DNA from: an uncultured Clostridia bacterium
GTDB lineage: Bacteria > Bacillota > Clostridia > TANB77 > CAG-508
Direction of reading: 5' to 3'
DNA length: 17,131 bases
Assembly: GCA_947628395.1 (NCBI GenBank)
Contig: CANQZP010000025.1
Coordinates: 1 to 17,131 of the forward strand
Position numbers and translations under genes: made by a program. Of the stretch, positions 7,214-13,892 are shown piece by piece. Position 1 is the first letter of the stretch; every line of letters starts with the position of its first letter. The notes under the pieces were generated by a model, which worked only from the letters and a program-made list of their open reading frames with translations, was not told the origin of the DNA and did no database searches.

Positions 7214-7316
7214 CCTTTTAATTAATTTTCATTTTAGAGAAATCATAATGCGGAAAATAAAATATCTTTTTGTGTACTTACATTATAGTATTAAATTATA
7301 GAAAATAAAAGTAAAT

Positions 7317-7345
7317 TTGATTATTTTTTTAAAATATAGTATAAT
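7317..7345 (+). promoter_or_regulatory. Sigma-A promoter of the small membrane protein
   Basis: TTGATT (7317-7322) and TATAAT (7340-7345) are 17 bp apart. Transcription would start near 7352, giving a leader of about 58 nt. Confidence 0.75.
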
Positions 7346-7373
7346 TTATATGGTAAGCAAAATTATATTTAAA

Positions 7374-7389
7374 AACTTGAATTCAAGTT
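7374..7389. repeat. Perfect 16-bp palindrome in the leader
   Basis: AACTTGAA followed by TTCAAGTT is an exact palindrome in the 5' leader of the small membrane protein, ending 8 nt before its GAGGTG ribosome site. It could be a protein-binding site; without a loop it makes a poor RNA hairpin. Confidence 0.5.
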
Positions 7390-7409
7390 CGCATAATGAG
7401 GTGATAATT

Positions 7410-7562
7410 ATGAAACTGAAAATAGCGATAACTGTTGCAGTAATATTTATTAGCTTGTTAATGTTAAGTGACGGAGATTATGTAGCATGTTTATATTTTG
7501 TAGGTTCTGTTCTTCTTTTAAAGTTCGCTATAGTAATTAACAACTTTTTAAAGAAAAAATAA
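7410..7562 (+). CDS. Small two-helix membrane protein, 50 residues
   Basis: The ATG at 7410 follows GAGGTG (7398-7403) by 6 nt. The protein starts MKLKIAITVAVIFISLLM, has a short polar turn (SDGDY), a second hydrophobic segment (about residues 24-44) and a basic end (NNFLKKK). Two membrane helices with the ends in the cytoplasm are likely. No family is recognised. It has its own promoter and terminator, which supports a real gene in spite of its size. An in-frame TTG at 7317 is rejected because it is the -35 box. Confidence 0.7.
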   Translation: MKLKIAITVAVIFISLLMLSDGDYVACLYFVGSVLLLKFAIVINNFLKKK

Positions 7563-7571
7563 CAATTTTTG

Positions 7572-7606
7572 ATATGCCAGACTGTTGTTTGGCATATTTC
7601 TTTTTA
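7572..7606 (+). terminator. Rho-independent terminator
   Basis: ATATGCCAGAC (7572-7582) pairs with GTTTGGCATAT (7587-7597) with one G-U, over a 4-nt loop, followed by TTCTTTTT. It lies 9 nt after the small membrane protein gene. Confidence 0.88.
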
Positions 7607-7645
7607 ATAGTATTAAAAATTATTCTAAAATTATACATGTATATA

Positions 7646-7674
7646 TTGTTGATTTTTGTAAATTGTGATAAAAT
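7646..7674 (+). promoter_or_regulatory. Probable promoter of the TIM-barrel/yqeG/vanW operon
   Basis: TTGTTG (7646-7651) and TAAAAT (7669-7674) are 17 bp apart, and TG at 7666-7667 gives an extended -10. The start would be near 7681, just before the GGAGG at 7688-7692. Confidence 0.6.
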
Positions 7675-7697
7675 ATATAGAATCAGTGGAGGTAAAA

Positions 7698-8366
7698 ATG
7701 GAAGATAATCTAAATTTAATAGTTATGCTTACTCATAATGATAAAACAGTACTTGATGCATCTGCAATTTTTGAGCAATGTAAAAATTCTAAAGCAAAGT
7801 TTTGGGGATTTAAAGAGAAACCTTTACCCTTAGAAGAAATGAAAAAATTATTTGCTTATATGAAAGAATGTGGTAAAACTACTTTTTTGGAAGTTGTTGA
7901 ATATACAGAAAAAGAATGTTTAGAAGGAGCTAAAATGGCAGTAGAGTGTGGCTGTGATATTCTTATGGGAACAATATTCTTTGATTCTGTAAATGAATTT
8001 TGTAAAAATAATAATCTTAAATATATGCCTTTTGTAGGAAAAATTGTAGATCGTCCATCTATTTTGAATGGAACAATCGAAGGTATGATTGAAGAAGCTA
8101 ATAGTTACTTAAAAAAAGGTGTTTATGGATTTGATTTGCTAGGTTATAGATATACTGGTGATGCAGTAGAGCTTAATAAAAAATTTGTATCTAGTGTAAA
8201 TGCTCCAGTTTGTATAGCTGGTAGTGTAAATAGTTATAAAAGATTAGATGAATTAAAAGATGCTAATCCTTGGGCTTTTACTATTGGTAGTGCTTTTTTT
8301 GAAAATAAGTTTGATGGAACTTTTAGTGAGCAAATTGATAAAGTTTGTGATTATATGAAAAATTAA
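7698..8366 (+). CDS. Predicted TIM-barrel protein of an unnamed family
   Basis: This is a 222-residue protein with ATG 5 nt after GGAGG (7688-7692). There is no signal peptide or membrane segment, so it is cytoplasmic. Alternating strand/helix pattern suggests a beta/alpha barrel: LIVMLTHND (7-15), FWGFKE (35-40), TTFLEVVEYT (61-70), CDILMGTIFFDSV (86-98), VYGFDLLGYRYTGD (142-155), VCIAGSVNS (171-179) and WAFTIGSAFF (192-201). The last two resemble the phosphate-binding loops at the end of HisA/NanE-type barrels, so a phosphorylated substrate is plausible. Acidic candidates for catalysis are Glu65, Asp96 and Asp146. I do not know a named function. It begins an operon with yqeG-like and vanW-like genes, 15 nt apart. 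Confidence 0.82.
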   Translation: MEDNLNLIVMLTHNDKTVLDASAIFEQCKNSKAKFWGFKEKPLPLEEMKKLFAYMKECGKTTFLEVVEYTEKECLEGAKMAVECGCDILMGTIFFDSVNEFCKNNNLKYMPFVGKIVDRPSILNGTIEGMIEEANSYLKKGVYGFDLLGYRYTGDAVELNKKFVSSVNAPVCIAGSVNSYKRLDELKDANPWAFTIGSAFFENKFDGTFSEQIDKVCDYMKN

Positions 8367-8381
8367 AAGAGGAGCTTTTTA

Positions 8382-8921
8382 ATGTTTAAGTTATTTTATC
8401 CTTATGAATATGTAGATAGTGTTTTTGCTATTGATTATAATAAACTATATAAAAATGGATATAGAGGAATAATATTTGATATTGATAATACATTAGTTCA
8501 TCATGGAGATGATTCTACAAAAGAAATTGATGATTTATTTAAAACAATCCAAAGTATGGGATTTAAGACTCTTTTACTTTCTAATAATAATGAAGAAAGA
8601 GTAAAAAGATTTTTAAAGAATATTGATTCTCTTTATATATGTGATGCTGATAAACCTAATGTTACTAATTATTTAAAAGCTATAGAAATGATGAATATTA
8701 AAAAAGAAGAAGCAGTGTTTGTTGGAGATCAAATTTTTACAGATATTTTAGGTGCTAATAAAAGTAATATTGCGAGTATTTTAGTAAAGTTTATAAGATT
8801 AGAAAGTGAAACAAAAATAGGGAAGAGAAGACATATAGAAAATATGATTCTTAAATTTTATAAGAAAAATAAGAATTTACAAAATAGATTAGGTGGTATA
8901 TGTATTAAGGAGGCAGATTAA
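8382..8921 (+). CDS. yqeG: YqeG-family HAD-IIIA phosphatase
   Basis: This is a HAD-superfamily hydrolase of the YqeG type, predicted to remove phosphate from a still-unknown substrate. All four HAD motifs are visible in 179 residues: I, IFDIDNTLV with nucleophile Asp33 and Asp35; II, LLLSNNNEERV near residue 68; III, Lys91 in DADKPN; IV, VFVGDQIFTDILGAN with Asp116 and Asp121. No cap domain is present, as expected for subclass III. The start follows GAGGAG. Genes on both sides are closely spaced and the stop is one base from the next ATG. YqeG in other Firmicutes sits beside the GTPase YqeH, which is not present here. Confidence 0.92.
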   Translation: MFKLFYPYEYVDSVFAIDYNKLYKNGYRGIIFDIDNTLVHHGDDSTKEIDDLFKTIQSMGFKTLLLSNNNEERVKRFLKNIDSLYICDADKPNVTNYLKAIEMMNIKKEEAVFVGDQIFTDILGANKSNIASILVKFIRLESETKIGKRRHIENMILKFYKKNKNLQNRLGGICIKEAD

Positions 8922-8922
8922 A

Positions 8923-9753
8923 ATGTTAAATAAAACTAAAAATTTTTGTGATATTAATCCTGTTTGTTATGAAATTTCTTTTCGAAAAGAAGTATTAAAA
9001 AGACATGTACATGATTTATTGGGAAGTGAGAAATTTGCTAAAACAATAGAGAATGAAAAATTACCTAATGTCGTTTTTTCATATAGTTCTAACCAAATTA
9101 AAAGAGGTAAAGGGATTGATATAAGATTACAAGAAAATAAAATAGTAAATATCCAGTTAGCTTGTAAAAAAATTAATGGTATGATAATTCATCCTGGAGA
9201 AGTTTTTTCTTTTTGGAAAACTGTAGGAGAAGCAAAAAAGAAAAAAGGATATAAGGATGGTCGTGTTATAAAAGGTGATAAACTTGTACCTGGAACTGGT
9301 GGAGGACTTTGTAATTTAGGTAATACTATTAATTTATTAGTTTTACATAGTCCACTTGAAATTGTTGAGCTTCATAAACATTCTGATGCTTTAGCACCAG
9401 ACCATGGAAAGAGAGTTCCATTTAGTTCAGGAACGTGTGTTAGTTATAATTACATAGATTATAGATTTAAGAATAATACAGACCAAGATGTTCAGTTACT
9501 TGTTTGGTGTGAAGATGGAAAACTTTATGGAGAATTAAGAAGCGAAAGGGAATTTCCAAATAATTATGATATTGTAGAAGAGGATCATCATTTTGAAAAG
9601 ACTGATGATAAATATTATAGAGTATCAAAAATATATAGAACTGTTACTGATAAGAATACTGATGATTTATTGGACAAGCAACTTATTTGGGATAATCATT
9701 CAATGGTTATGTTTGATTATGATTTGATTCCAAAAGAGCAGATAAGAGTATAA
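8923..9753 (+). CDS. VanW-domain protein
   Basis: This is a 276-residue protein whose ATG at 8923 is 9 nt after AAGGAGG (8907-8913) and one base after the yqeG stop. The VanW domain covers about residues 66-200, with PGEVFSFWKTVG (91-102), GTGGGLCNLGNTINLL (124-139) and LEIVELHKHSDALAPDHG (145-162). VanW is an accessory gene of some vancomycin-resistance clusters, but the domain is widespread and its biochemical role is not established. No signal peptide, membrane helix or G5 domain is seen, unlike many exported VanW proteins. There are no vanHAX genes nearby, so glycopeptide resistance should not be inferred. The ABC-F leader follows 11 nt downstream and is probably co-transcribed. Confidence 0.92.
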   Translation: MLNKTKNFCDINPVCYEISFRKEVLKRHVHDLLGSEKFAKTIENEKLPNVVFSYSSNQIKRGKGIDIRLQENKIVNIQLACKKINGMIIHPGEVFSFWKTVGEAKKKKGYKDGRVIKGDKLVPGTGGGLCNLGNTINLLVLHSPLEIVELHKHSDALAPDHGKRVPFSSGTCVSYNYIDYRFKNNTDQDVQLLVWCEDGKLYGELRSEREFPNNYDIVEEDHHFEKTDDKYYRVSKIYRTVTDKNTDDLLDKQLIWDNHSMVMFDYDLIPKEQIRV

Positions 9754-9764
9754 TGGAGGTAAAT

Positions 9765-9839
9765 ATGAATAAAAGAGAAGATTTAGAAAGTAGGTTGAAA
9801 ATAAGAACTTACGGCTGCAAACTATTACAGGCGAGATAA
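9765..9839 (+). CDS. Leader peptide of the ABC-F gene, 24 residues
   Basis: A short ORF with an excellent ribosome site (GGAGG 9755-9759, 5-nt spacer, ATG) starts MNKREDLESRLKIRTYG and ends CKLLQAR, stop TAA 9837-9839. Its last codons overlap the first arms of two competing hairpins. This is the arrangement of leader peptides that control resistance genes by ribosome stalling. It lies between vanW and the ABC-F gene. No known leader peptide is recognised in its sequence. Confidence 0.75.
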   Translation: MNKREDLESRLKIRTYGCKLLQAR

Positions 9840-9900
9840 GCCACTAAATATGGGCTTGTAATAGTATAAAAATATTTGTGGCATATATCTCGTTATTTTT
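9813..9900 (+). promoter_or_regulatory. Transcription attenuator upstream of the ABC-F gene
   Basis: Two mutually exclusive stems can be drawn. Terminator: CGAGATAAGCCAC (9832-9844) with GTGGCATATATCTCG (9878-9892), with a small internal bulge, followed by TTATTTTT (9893-9900). Anti-terminator: ACTATTACAGGC (9821-9832) with GCTTGTAATAGT (9854-9865), 12 positions with one G-U; it encloses the terminator's left arm and so would prevent or delay the terminator. A further short pairing, GGCT (9813-9816) with AGCC (9839-9842), also competes. The leader ORF stop lies inside the left arms, so the ribosome's position should choose between the folds. The exact stall position that favours readthrough cannot be told from sequence. 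Confidence 0.75.
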
Positions 9901-9928
9901 AAAATTTATAAGTAAGGAGATATATAAA

Positions 9929-11560
9929 ATGATAGAAATAGAATTAAATAATATAAAGAAAAATTATGGTTTAAAAAATGTTTTAGATGGATTTAATCTA
10001 GAGATAAATAAAGGTGAAAGAGTAGCTTTGATTGGGCAAAATGGAAGTGGAAAGTCTACGATTTTAAAATTAATTTCTAAGCAAGAAATATTAGATGATG
10101 GAAAAATAAATATTAGAAATGGAGCTACTTTAGGAATTTTAAATCAAATTTATGAAAATGAAAAAGATGATATTTTAGTAAATGATTTTTTATATCAAGC
10201 TTTTTCTGATGTTTTTGAAATAGAGAAAAATTTAAGAGATATTGAAGAAAAAATGTCTATCCAAGAAAATAGTGATATTTTAGATAATTTAATTGTTAAA
10301 TACGGAAAGTTACAAGAAAAATATTTATTCTTGGGTGGATATGATATACAGGAAAAATTTAATAAGATTTGTTCTAAATTTAATATAGGGGCAAATATGT
10401 TACAGCAAAATTATAATAACTTAAGTGGTGGAGAAAAGACAAAAGTAAATTTGGCTAAGTTATTATTAAAAAGTCCAGATATATTATTATTAGATGAGCC
10501 GACTAACCACTTAGATATTGACTCTATGAATTTTTTAGAAGATTTAATTAAAAATTATAAGGGAACTGTTGTTATTGTTTCACATGATAGATATTTTTTA
10601 GATAAAGTAATAAATAAAACTGTATTATTGGAAAATGGAAAAGAAAAAATTTATTTAGGTAATTACTCATATTTCGTAGAAGAAGATGAAAAAAGAACTT
10701 TAGCTGAATTTGAAAAATATAAGAGTCAACAGAAACAAATTGAAAAGATGAAAGAGTCGATTAAGACTTTAAGAAAATTTGGGGAATTGGCTAAAAATGA
10801 AATGTTTTTTAAAAGAGCTAAAAGTATTGAAAAACGATTAGAAAAGATGGAAGTTATTGATAGAGTGAGTCTAGAGTCTAAATCATTTGATTTGAAATTT
10901 AATTTAGAAAATAGAAGCGGAAATGATGTTTTAGAAATAAAAGATTTGAATAAAAGATATAATGAAAAAACAATATTTGAAAATGCAAATTTGTTTTTGA
11001 AGTATGGGGAAAAAGTTGCATTAATTGGCAAAAATGGCTCAGGAAAAACTTCTTTAATAAAGATGATTCTTAGTGAAGATAAGGACTTTTCAGGAATTAT
11101 AAATTTAGGAGTAGCTACAAAGATAGGTTATATTCCTCAAAATATTATCTTTGAAAATGGTAGACAAACTATATTAGATTATTTTTATGAAAATAGTAAT
11201 TTAAGTGAAACTTCTGCAAGAACAAAGCTTGCTAAATATGGTTTTAGAGGTGAAAATGTATTTAAGAAAATAGAAAGTTTATCTGGTGGAGAAAAGATTA
11301 GATTACTTTTAATTAAATTAATTCAAAAAGATATAAATTTTTTAATACTTGATGAACCTACTAATCATATTGATATAGACACAAGGGAATTATTAGAAGA
11401 AGCTTTAAGTGACTATTCTGGTACTATTTTGTTTGTATCTCATGATAGATTTTTTATAAATAAAATAGCTACTAGAGTTTTGAATATTGAAAATGATCAA
11501 ATAAAGTCATACTATGGTAATTTTGATGATTTTATTAAAAAAGTTAAAATTATGTCGTAA
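9929..11560 (+). CDS. ABC-F family ATPase (probable ribosome-protection or translation factor)
   Basis: ABC-F proteins bind the ribosomal E site and either relieve stalling or displace antibiotics from the peptidyl-transferase centre. This 543-residue protein has two ATPase domains and no membrane helices. Domain 1 has Walker A GQNGSGKST (36-44), signature LSGGEK (165-170) and LLLDEPTNHLD with catalytic Glu190. Domain 2 has GKNGSGKTS (367-375), LSGGEK (451-456) and LILDEPTNHID with Glu476. The charged interdomain linker (about 252-335) is the part that reaches toward the peptidyl-transferase centre. ATG 9929 is 9 nt after AAGGAG (9914-9919); an in-frame GTG at 9878 lies in the terminator stem and is rejected. 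The attenuator supports a resistance role over a housekeeping one. Drug specificity cannot be read from the sequence. Confidence 0.93.
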   Translation: MIEIELNNIKKNYGLKNVLDGFNLEINKGERVALIGQNGSGKSTILKLISKQEILDDGKINIRNGATLGILNQIYENEKDDILVNDFLYQAFSDVFEIEKNLRDIEEKMSIQENSDILDNLIVKYGKLQEKYLFLGGYDIQEKFNKICSKFNIGANMLQQNYNNLSGGEKTKVNLAKLLLKSPDILLLDEPTNHLDIDSMNFLEDLIKNYKGTVVIVSHDRYFLDKVINKTVLLENGKEKIYLGNYSYFVEEDEKRTLAEFEKYKSQQKQIEKMKESIKTLRKFGELAKNEMFFKRAKSIEKRLEKMEVIDRVSLESKSFDLKFNLENRSGNDVLEIKDLNKRYNEKTIFENANLFLKYGEKVALIGKNGSGKTSLIKMILSEDKDFSGIINLGVATKIGYIPQNIIFENGRQTILDYFYENSNLSETSARTKLAKYGFRGENVFKKIESLSGGEKIRLLLIKLIQKDINFLILDEPTNHIDIDTRELLEEALSDYSGTILFVSHDRFFINKIATRVLNIENDQIKSYYGNFDDFIKKVKIMS

Positions 11561-11579
11561 AATGTTGAATATATTTTTC

Positions 11580-11588
11580 TGTTATAAT
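11580..11588 (+). promoter_or_regulatory. Extended -10 promoter for the AIM24-family gene
   Basis: TG-T-TATAAT (11580-11588) is an extended -10. The nearest TTGAAT (11565-11570) is only 12 bp away, too close to be a -35. The GGGAGG ribosome site follows at 11612-11617. Confidence 0.5.
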
Positions 11589-11625
11589 ATAATTGACATA
11601 GTTAATTTATAGGGAGGATTAGTCA

Positions 11626-12480
11626 ATGGAAATTAAAGGATTACAAAATGAATACAGAAAAATAACTGCAACAATGGGGAGTTTTAGTATATTAGAATGT
11701 TTAAGAGATGAAAGTGTTTCTCCAGCAAATGCAACAACAGAATATTTTATGGAGAAAATGGGAGTTAGACGTAGACAAGTACTTGCAACTTTAAAAGGAA
11801 ATAATACAATAGTTACACAAGCAGGAGCTATGCAATGGACTTTAGGAAATATTACAGCAGAAACAGGTGTTAAAGGTGCAGGTGATTTTATAGGAAAAAT
11901 GATAAAAGGTGCTGTTACTAAGGAGTCAACAGTAAAACCTGAATACAATGGTACAGGATATTTAATGTTAGAGCCTACATATAAATATTTAATATTACAG
12001 AATTTAGAAGACTGGGGACAAGGTGGTATGTCAGTTGAAGATGGAATGTTTTTAGCATGTGAAGGAACTGTAAAAAGAGATGTAGTAGCCAGAACAAATT
12101 TATCGTCTGCTATAGCTGGTGGAGAAGGTTTATTTAATCTTAGCTTATCAGGAACTGGTATTGCGTGTTTAGAAAGTAATGTACCATTAAGTGAATTAGT
12201 AGAAGTACAATTAAATAATGAAGAATTAAAACTAGATGGCAGTCTAGCTGTATGCTGGTCATCAAGTTTAGAATTTACAGTAGAACGTTCAACTAAAAGT
12301 TTACTTGGTTCTGCAGTAAGTGGAGAAGGATTAGTAAATGTATATAGAGGAGTAGGAAAAATTTTAATGAGTCCATATGCTCCTACACGTTCTTTATTTG
12401 CTGCAACAAATACTGTATCAGCAAAGGCAGCAGCTCCAACAAGTAATACTTTAGGAGCTATAGGAGGACTTTTCGGATAA
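11626..12480 (+). CDS. AIM24 family protein
   Basis: This is a 284-residue protein with ATG 8 nt after GGGAGG. No signal peptide or membrane helix is seen. The sequence is Gly-rich and built of short strands, typical of the AIM24 (formerly DUF124) beta-barrel/trimer family: VVARTNLSSAIAGGEGLFNLSLSGTGIACLESN in the second half is the family's diagnostic stretch (given here in part as GGEGLFNLSLSGTG), followed by LAVCWSSSLEF and SGEGLVNVYRGVGKILMSP. The Ala/Ser/Thr-rich tail ends GAIGGLFG. Bacterial members have no settled function; the yeast relative is a mitochondrial inner-membrane organiser. It appears monocistronic; no terminator is seen after it. Confidence 0.88.
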   Translation: MEIKGLQNEYRKITATMGSFSILECLRDESVSPANATTEYFMEKMGVRRRQVLATLKGNNTIVTQAGAMQWTLGNITAETGVKGAGDFIGKMIKGAVTKESTVKPEYNGTGYLMLEPTYKYLILQNLEDWGQGGMSVEDGMFLACEGTVKRDVVARTNLSSAIAGGEGLFNLSLSGTGIACLESNVPLSELVEVQLNNEELKLDGSLAVCWSSSLEFTVERSTKSLLGSAVSGEGLVNVYRGVGKILMSPYAPTRSLFAATNTVSAKAAAPTSNTLGAIGGLFG

Positions 12481-12515
12481 ATCAAAGAAATATCTATATT
12501 AAGGAAAGTTATGTT

Positions 12516-12544
12516 TTGACAAAATAAAAATATTTTGTTAAAAT
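12516..12544 (+). promoter_or_regulatory. Sigma-A promoter of the DUF2798-like gene
   Basis: TTGACA (12516-12521) and TAAAAT (12539-12544) are 17 bp apart. The start would be near 12551, leaving a leader of about 140 nt before the ATG. Confidence 0.8.
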
Positions 12545-12573
12545 ATTAAATATTAAAAATAATTAAAAAGATG

Positions 12574-12664
12574 ACACATGTAGTGCTTAAGCACATAAAT
12601 CTGATTACAGAGCTTTTTATAAAACGATATAATAAGATTTATTGTAAATAGCAACTACATGTGT
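12574..12664 (+). promoter_or_regulatory. Structured 5' leader, candidate cis-regulatory RNA
   Basis: The outer arms ACACATGTAGT (12574-12584) and ACTACATGTGT (12654-12664) are an exact 11-bp inverted repeat, followed by TTTTTGTTTTGC. Inside are the hairpin GTGC-TTAA-GCAC (12583-12594) and a second exact pair, ATAAATCT (12595-12602) with AGATTTAT (12635-12642), enclosing 32 nt. The hairpin shares two bases with the outer arm, so small adjustments or a switch are possible. The outer stem plus T-rich tail could act as a weak terminator 16 nt before the AAGGAGG site. It matches no riboswitch class I can recognise. Confidence 0.6.
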
Positions 12665-12693
12665 TTTTGTTTTGCAAAGAAAGGAGGAAGGAA

Positions 12694-13284
12694 ATGCCAC
12701 AAAATAAATTTCAAAAATTAATGTTTGCTTTAACTACAGTTATAATAACAGTACATGCTTATGTTTTTTTTAGTTTATATGTTGTTAATGGAAATACTTT
12801 AATGGCATTAAATGGAGAAACAAGTGTAATAGGTGCAATAAATAAACAAGGTGGAGTTATGATGTGTGGTCAAATGCTACCAATATGGGCTATAATTTTG
12901 GTTGAATTTTGTTTAGCTTATAGTTTAGAAATATTTGTAGGACAGCCTTTATCATTTAAATTTGCTTCAAAAGTATTTGATATGAAAAAAACACATCCGG
13001 TTTTGTTTGAAACTGCAATTATATGTGCAACAGTTGGAATAATGTGTCCTGCAATGAGTTTTATCGCAGCATTTTTATATTATCCATATTATATGGGATT
13101 TAATATATTTACATTACTTGCAAATTGGTTGAAATTAATGTGCTTTAATTTCCCATTTGCATATTTCACACAATTATTCTTTATTCAGCCAACAGTCAGA
13201 ACAATATTTAAGATGATATTTGTTAGAAATAAAAATAACTATAACACACAAAAAGATGAAAAAAAATTAGTAGGTGTTAAATAA
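12694..13284 (+). CDS. DUF2798-like membrane protein
   Basis: This is a 196-residue integral membrane protein; ATG 12694 is 6 nt after AAGGAGG (12681-12687). Four helices are likely at about residues 8-30, 60-82, 105-128 and 145-168. The two halves repeat the DUF2798 pattern: NKFQKLMFALTTVIITVHAY in the first and LKLMCFNFPFAYFTQLFFIQ plus PTVRTIFKMIF in the second. The tail is basic and Asn/Lys-rich. Function is unknown; the family has been linked only loosely to transport or stress. It is preceded by a structured leader and has its own promoter, so its expression is probably conditional. Confidence 0.82.
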   Translation: MPQNKFQKLMFALTTVIITVHAYVFFSLYVVNGNTLMALNGETSVIGAINKQGGVMMCGQMLPIWAIILVEFCLAYSLEIFVGQPLSFKFASKVFDMKKTHPVLFETAIICATVGIMCPAMSFIAAFLYYPYYMGFNIFTLLANWLKLMCFNFPFAYFTQLFFIQPTVRTIFKMIFVRNKNNYNTQKDEKKLVGVK

Positions 13285-13295
13285 GATATACCAAA

Positions 13296-13324
13296 TTTAC
13301 TTTTTATGTAAAGTATGTTATAAT
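13296..13324 (+). promoter_or_regulatory. Promoter of the 13400 gene
   Basis: TTTACT (13296-13301) and TATAAT (13319-13324) are 17 bp apart with TG at 13316-13317 (extended -10). The same TTTACTTTTT...TATAAT layout recurs at 13858-13886. The leader contains a small hairpin TCCTC/GAGGA (around 13344-13363) that includes a second AGGAGG, well upstream of the true ribosome site. Confidence 0.65.
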
Positions 13325-13399
13325 AATTATATTACCAATAAAATTCCTCGCTTCCACAGGAGGATATAATCAACACTAAATTTTTAGGAGGAAAAAGAA

Positions 13400-13762
13400 A
13401 TGACAAAAATTTTATGGCTTAGTAGGCACAAAATGACCGAGGCACAGATTGCTGACTTGAACCGGATTTACGGCAAAATTGAAATAAAAAACTTCAATCA
13501 GTCCGTAAATAGTTGGAAGGATGTTGTTGAAGCAGGCGCTGATTGCGACGTTCTAGCTGTTGTTCTTCCGCCAGCAATTTTAGCAGACCTTGTCAATCCG
13601 AGAAATAATACCAAACCTGTAATTAGAGCAAAAGCAAACAGAGTTCCTACAGGAGCAACTGTTATTAATCCAGCAACAGGTGATGAGGAAATCGAATACC
13701 GTTTCGAACATGCGGGTTGGAAACAAGTCGAAAGGATTGAAATCGTGGAAAAAGAACTGTAA
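13400..13762 (+). CDS. Unrecognised 120-residue protein, compositionally atypical
   Basis: This soluble 120-residue protein has a start ATG after AGGAGG. It begins MTKILWLSRHKMTEAQIADL and has a Rossmann-like first half (strand, helix, then DCDVLAVVLPPAILADLV at about 49-66), followed by a basic stretch (KPVIRAKANRVPTG) and a charged end. No family is recognised. Codon use differs sharply from every neighbour: many C- and G-ending codons such as ACC, GAC, CGG, GGC, CCG and CTT, against the A/T-ending norm. The gene has its own promoter and a tight terminator, forming a self-contained cassette. Transfer from a less AT-rich relative, perhaps via a plasmid or conjugative element, is the simplest inference. 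Confidence 0.8.
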   Translation: MTKILWLSRHKMTEAQIADLNRIYGKIEIKNFNQSVNSWKDVVEAGADCDVLAVVLPPAILADLVNPRNNTKPVIRAKANRVPTGATVINPATGDEEIEYRFEHAGWKQVERIEIVEKEL

Positions 13763-13783
13763 ATAAGCCACACCTTAGGTTAG

Positions 13784-13818
13784 ACAGGACTCTACAATGT
13801 AGGTCCTGTTCTTTTTTT
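13784..13818 (+). terminator. Rho-independent terminator
   Basis: ACAGGAC (13784-13790) pairs with GTCCTGT (13803-13809); one bulged T and four more pairs (CTAC/GTAG) close a 3-nt loop, followed by TTCTTTTTTT. It lies 22 nt after the atypical gene. Confidence 0.92.
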
Positions 13819-13857
13819 ATTGTATAGTGAATTAAAAAAATGAGTAAAAAGCAAAAC

Positions 13858-13886
13858 TTTACTTTTTTAGAAGAATACATTATAAT
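13858..13886 (+). promoter_or_regulatory. Promoter of the hairpin-rich leader
   Basis: TTTACT (13858-13863) and TATAAT (13881-13886) are 17 bp apart. The start would be near 13893, about 217 nt before the MazG-like ATG. Confidence 0.6.
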
Positions 13887-13892
13887 ATTTTT

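Noticed and set aside
7317..7409. Longer version of the small membrane protein from TTG 7317
   Set aside because: The TTG is the -35 box of its promoter, and the ribosome site lies before ATG 7410.
7665..7697. Earlier start for the TIM-barrel protein
   Set aside because: It would overlap the -10 region and lie before the GGAGG at 7688-7692; ATG 7698 is correctly spaced.
8893..8922. Earlier GTG start for the VanW protein
   Set aside because: It would overlap the yqeG end and includes the AAGGAGG ribosome site inside the coding part; ATG 8923 is properly spaced.
8923..9753. Vancomycin resistance locus
   Set aside because: Only a VanW domain is present. No VanA-type ligase, VanH, VanX or VanRS is nearby, and the domain is common in Firmicutes without resistance.
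9878..9928. N-terminal extension of the ABC-F protein from GTG 9878
   Set aside because: The extension is encoded by the attenuator's terminator arm; ATG 9929 has a good ribosome site and gives the normal ABC-F start.
11619..12485. A 288-codon open frame on the minus strand covering the whole AIM24-family gene
   Set aside because: It has no ribosome site, its protein is rich in Pro/Ser with no family pattern, and it is the shadow of a gene with a strong ribosome site and a recognisable family. Codon bias of the plus-strand gene keeps this frame open.
13498..13880. Open frames on the minus strand across the atypical gene and its terminator
   Set aside because: They lack ribosome sites, and the plus-strand gene has promoter, ribosome site and terminator in register.
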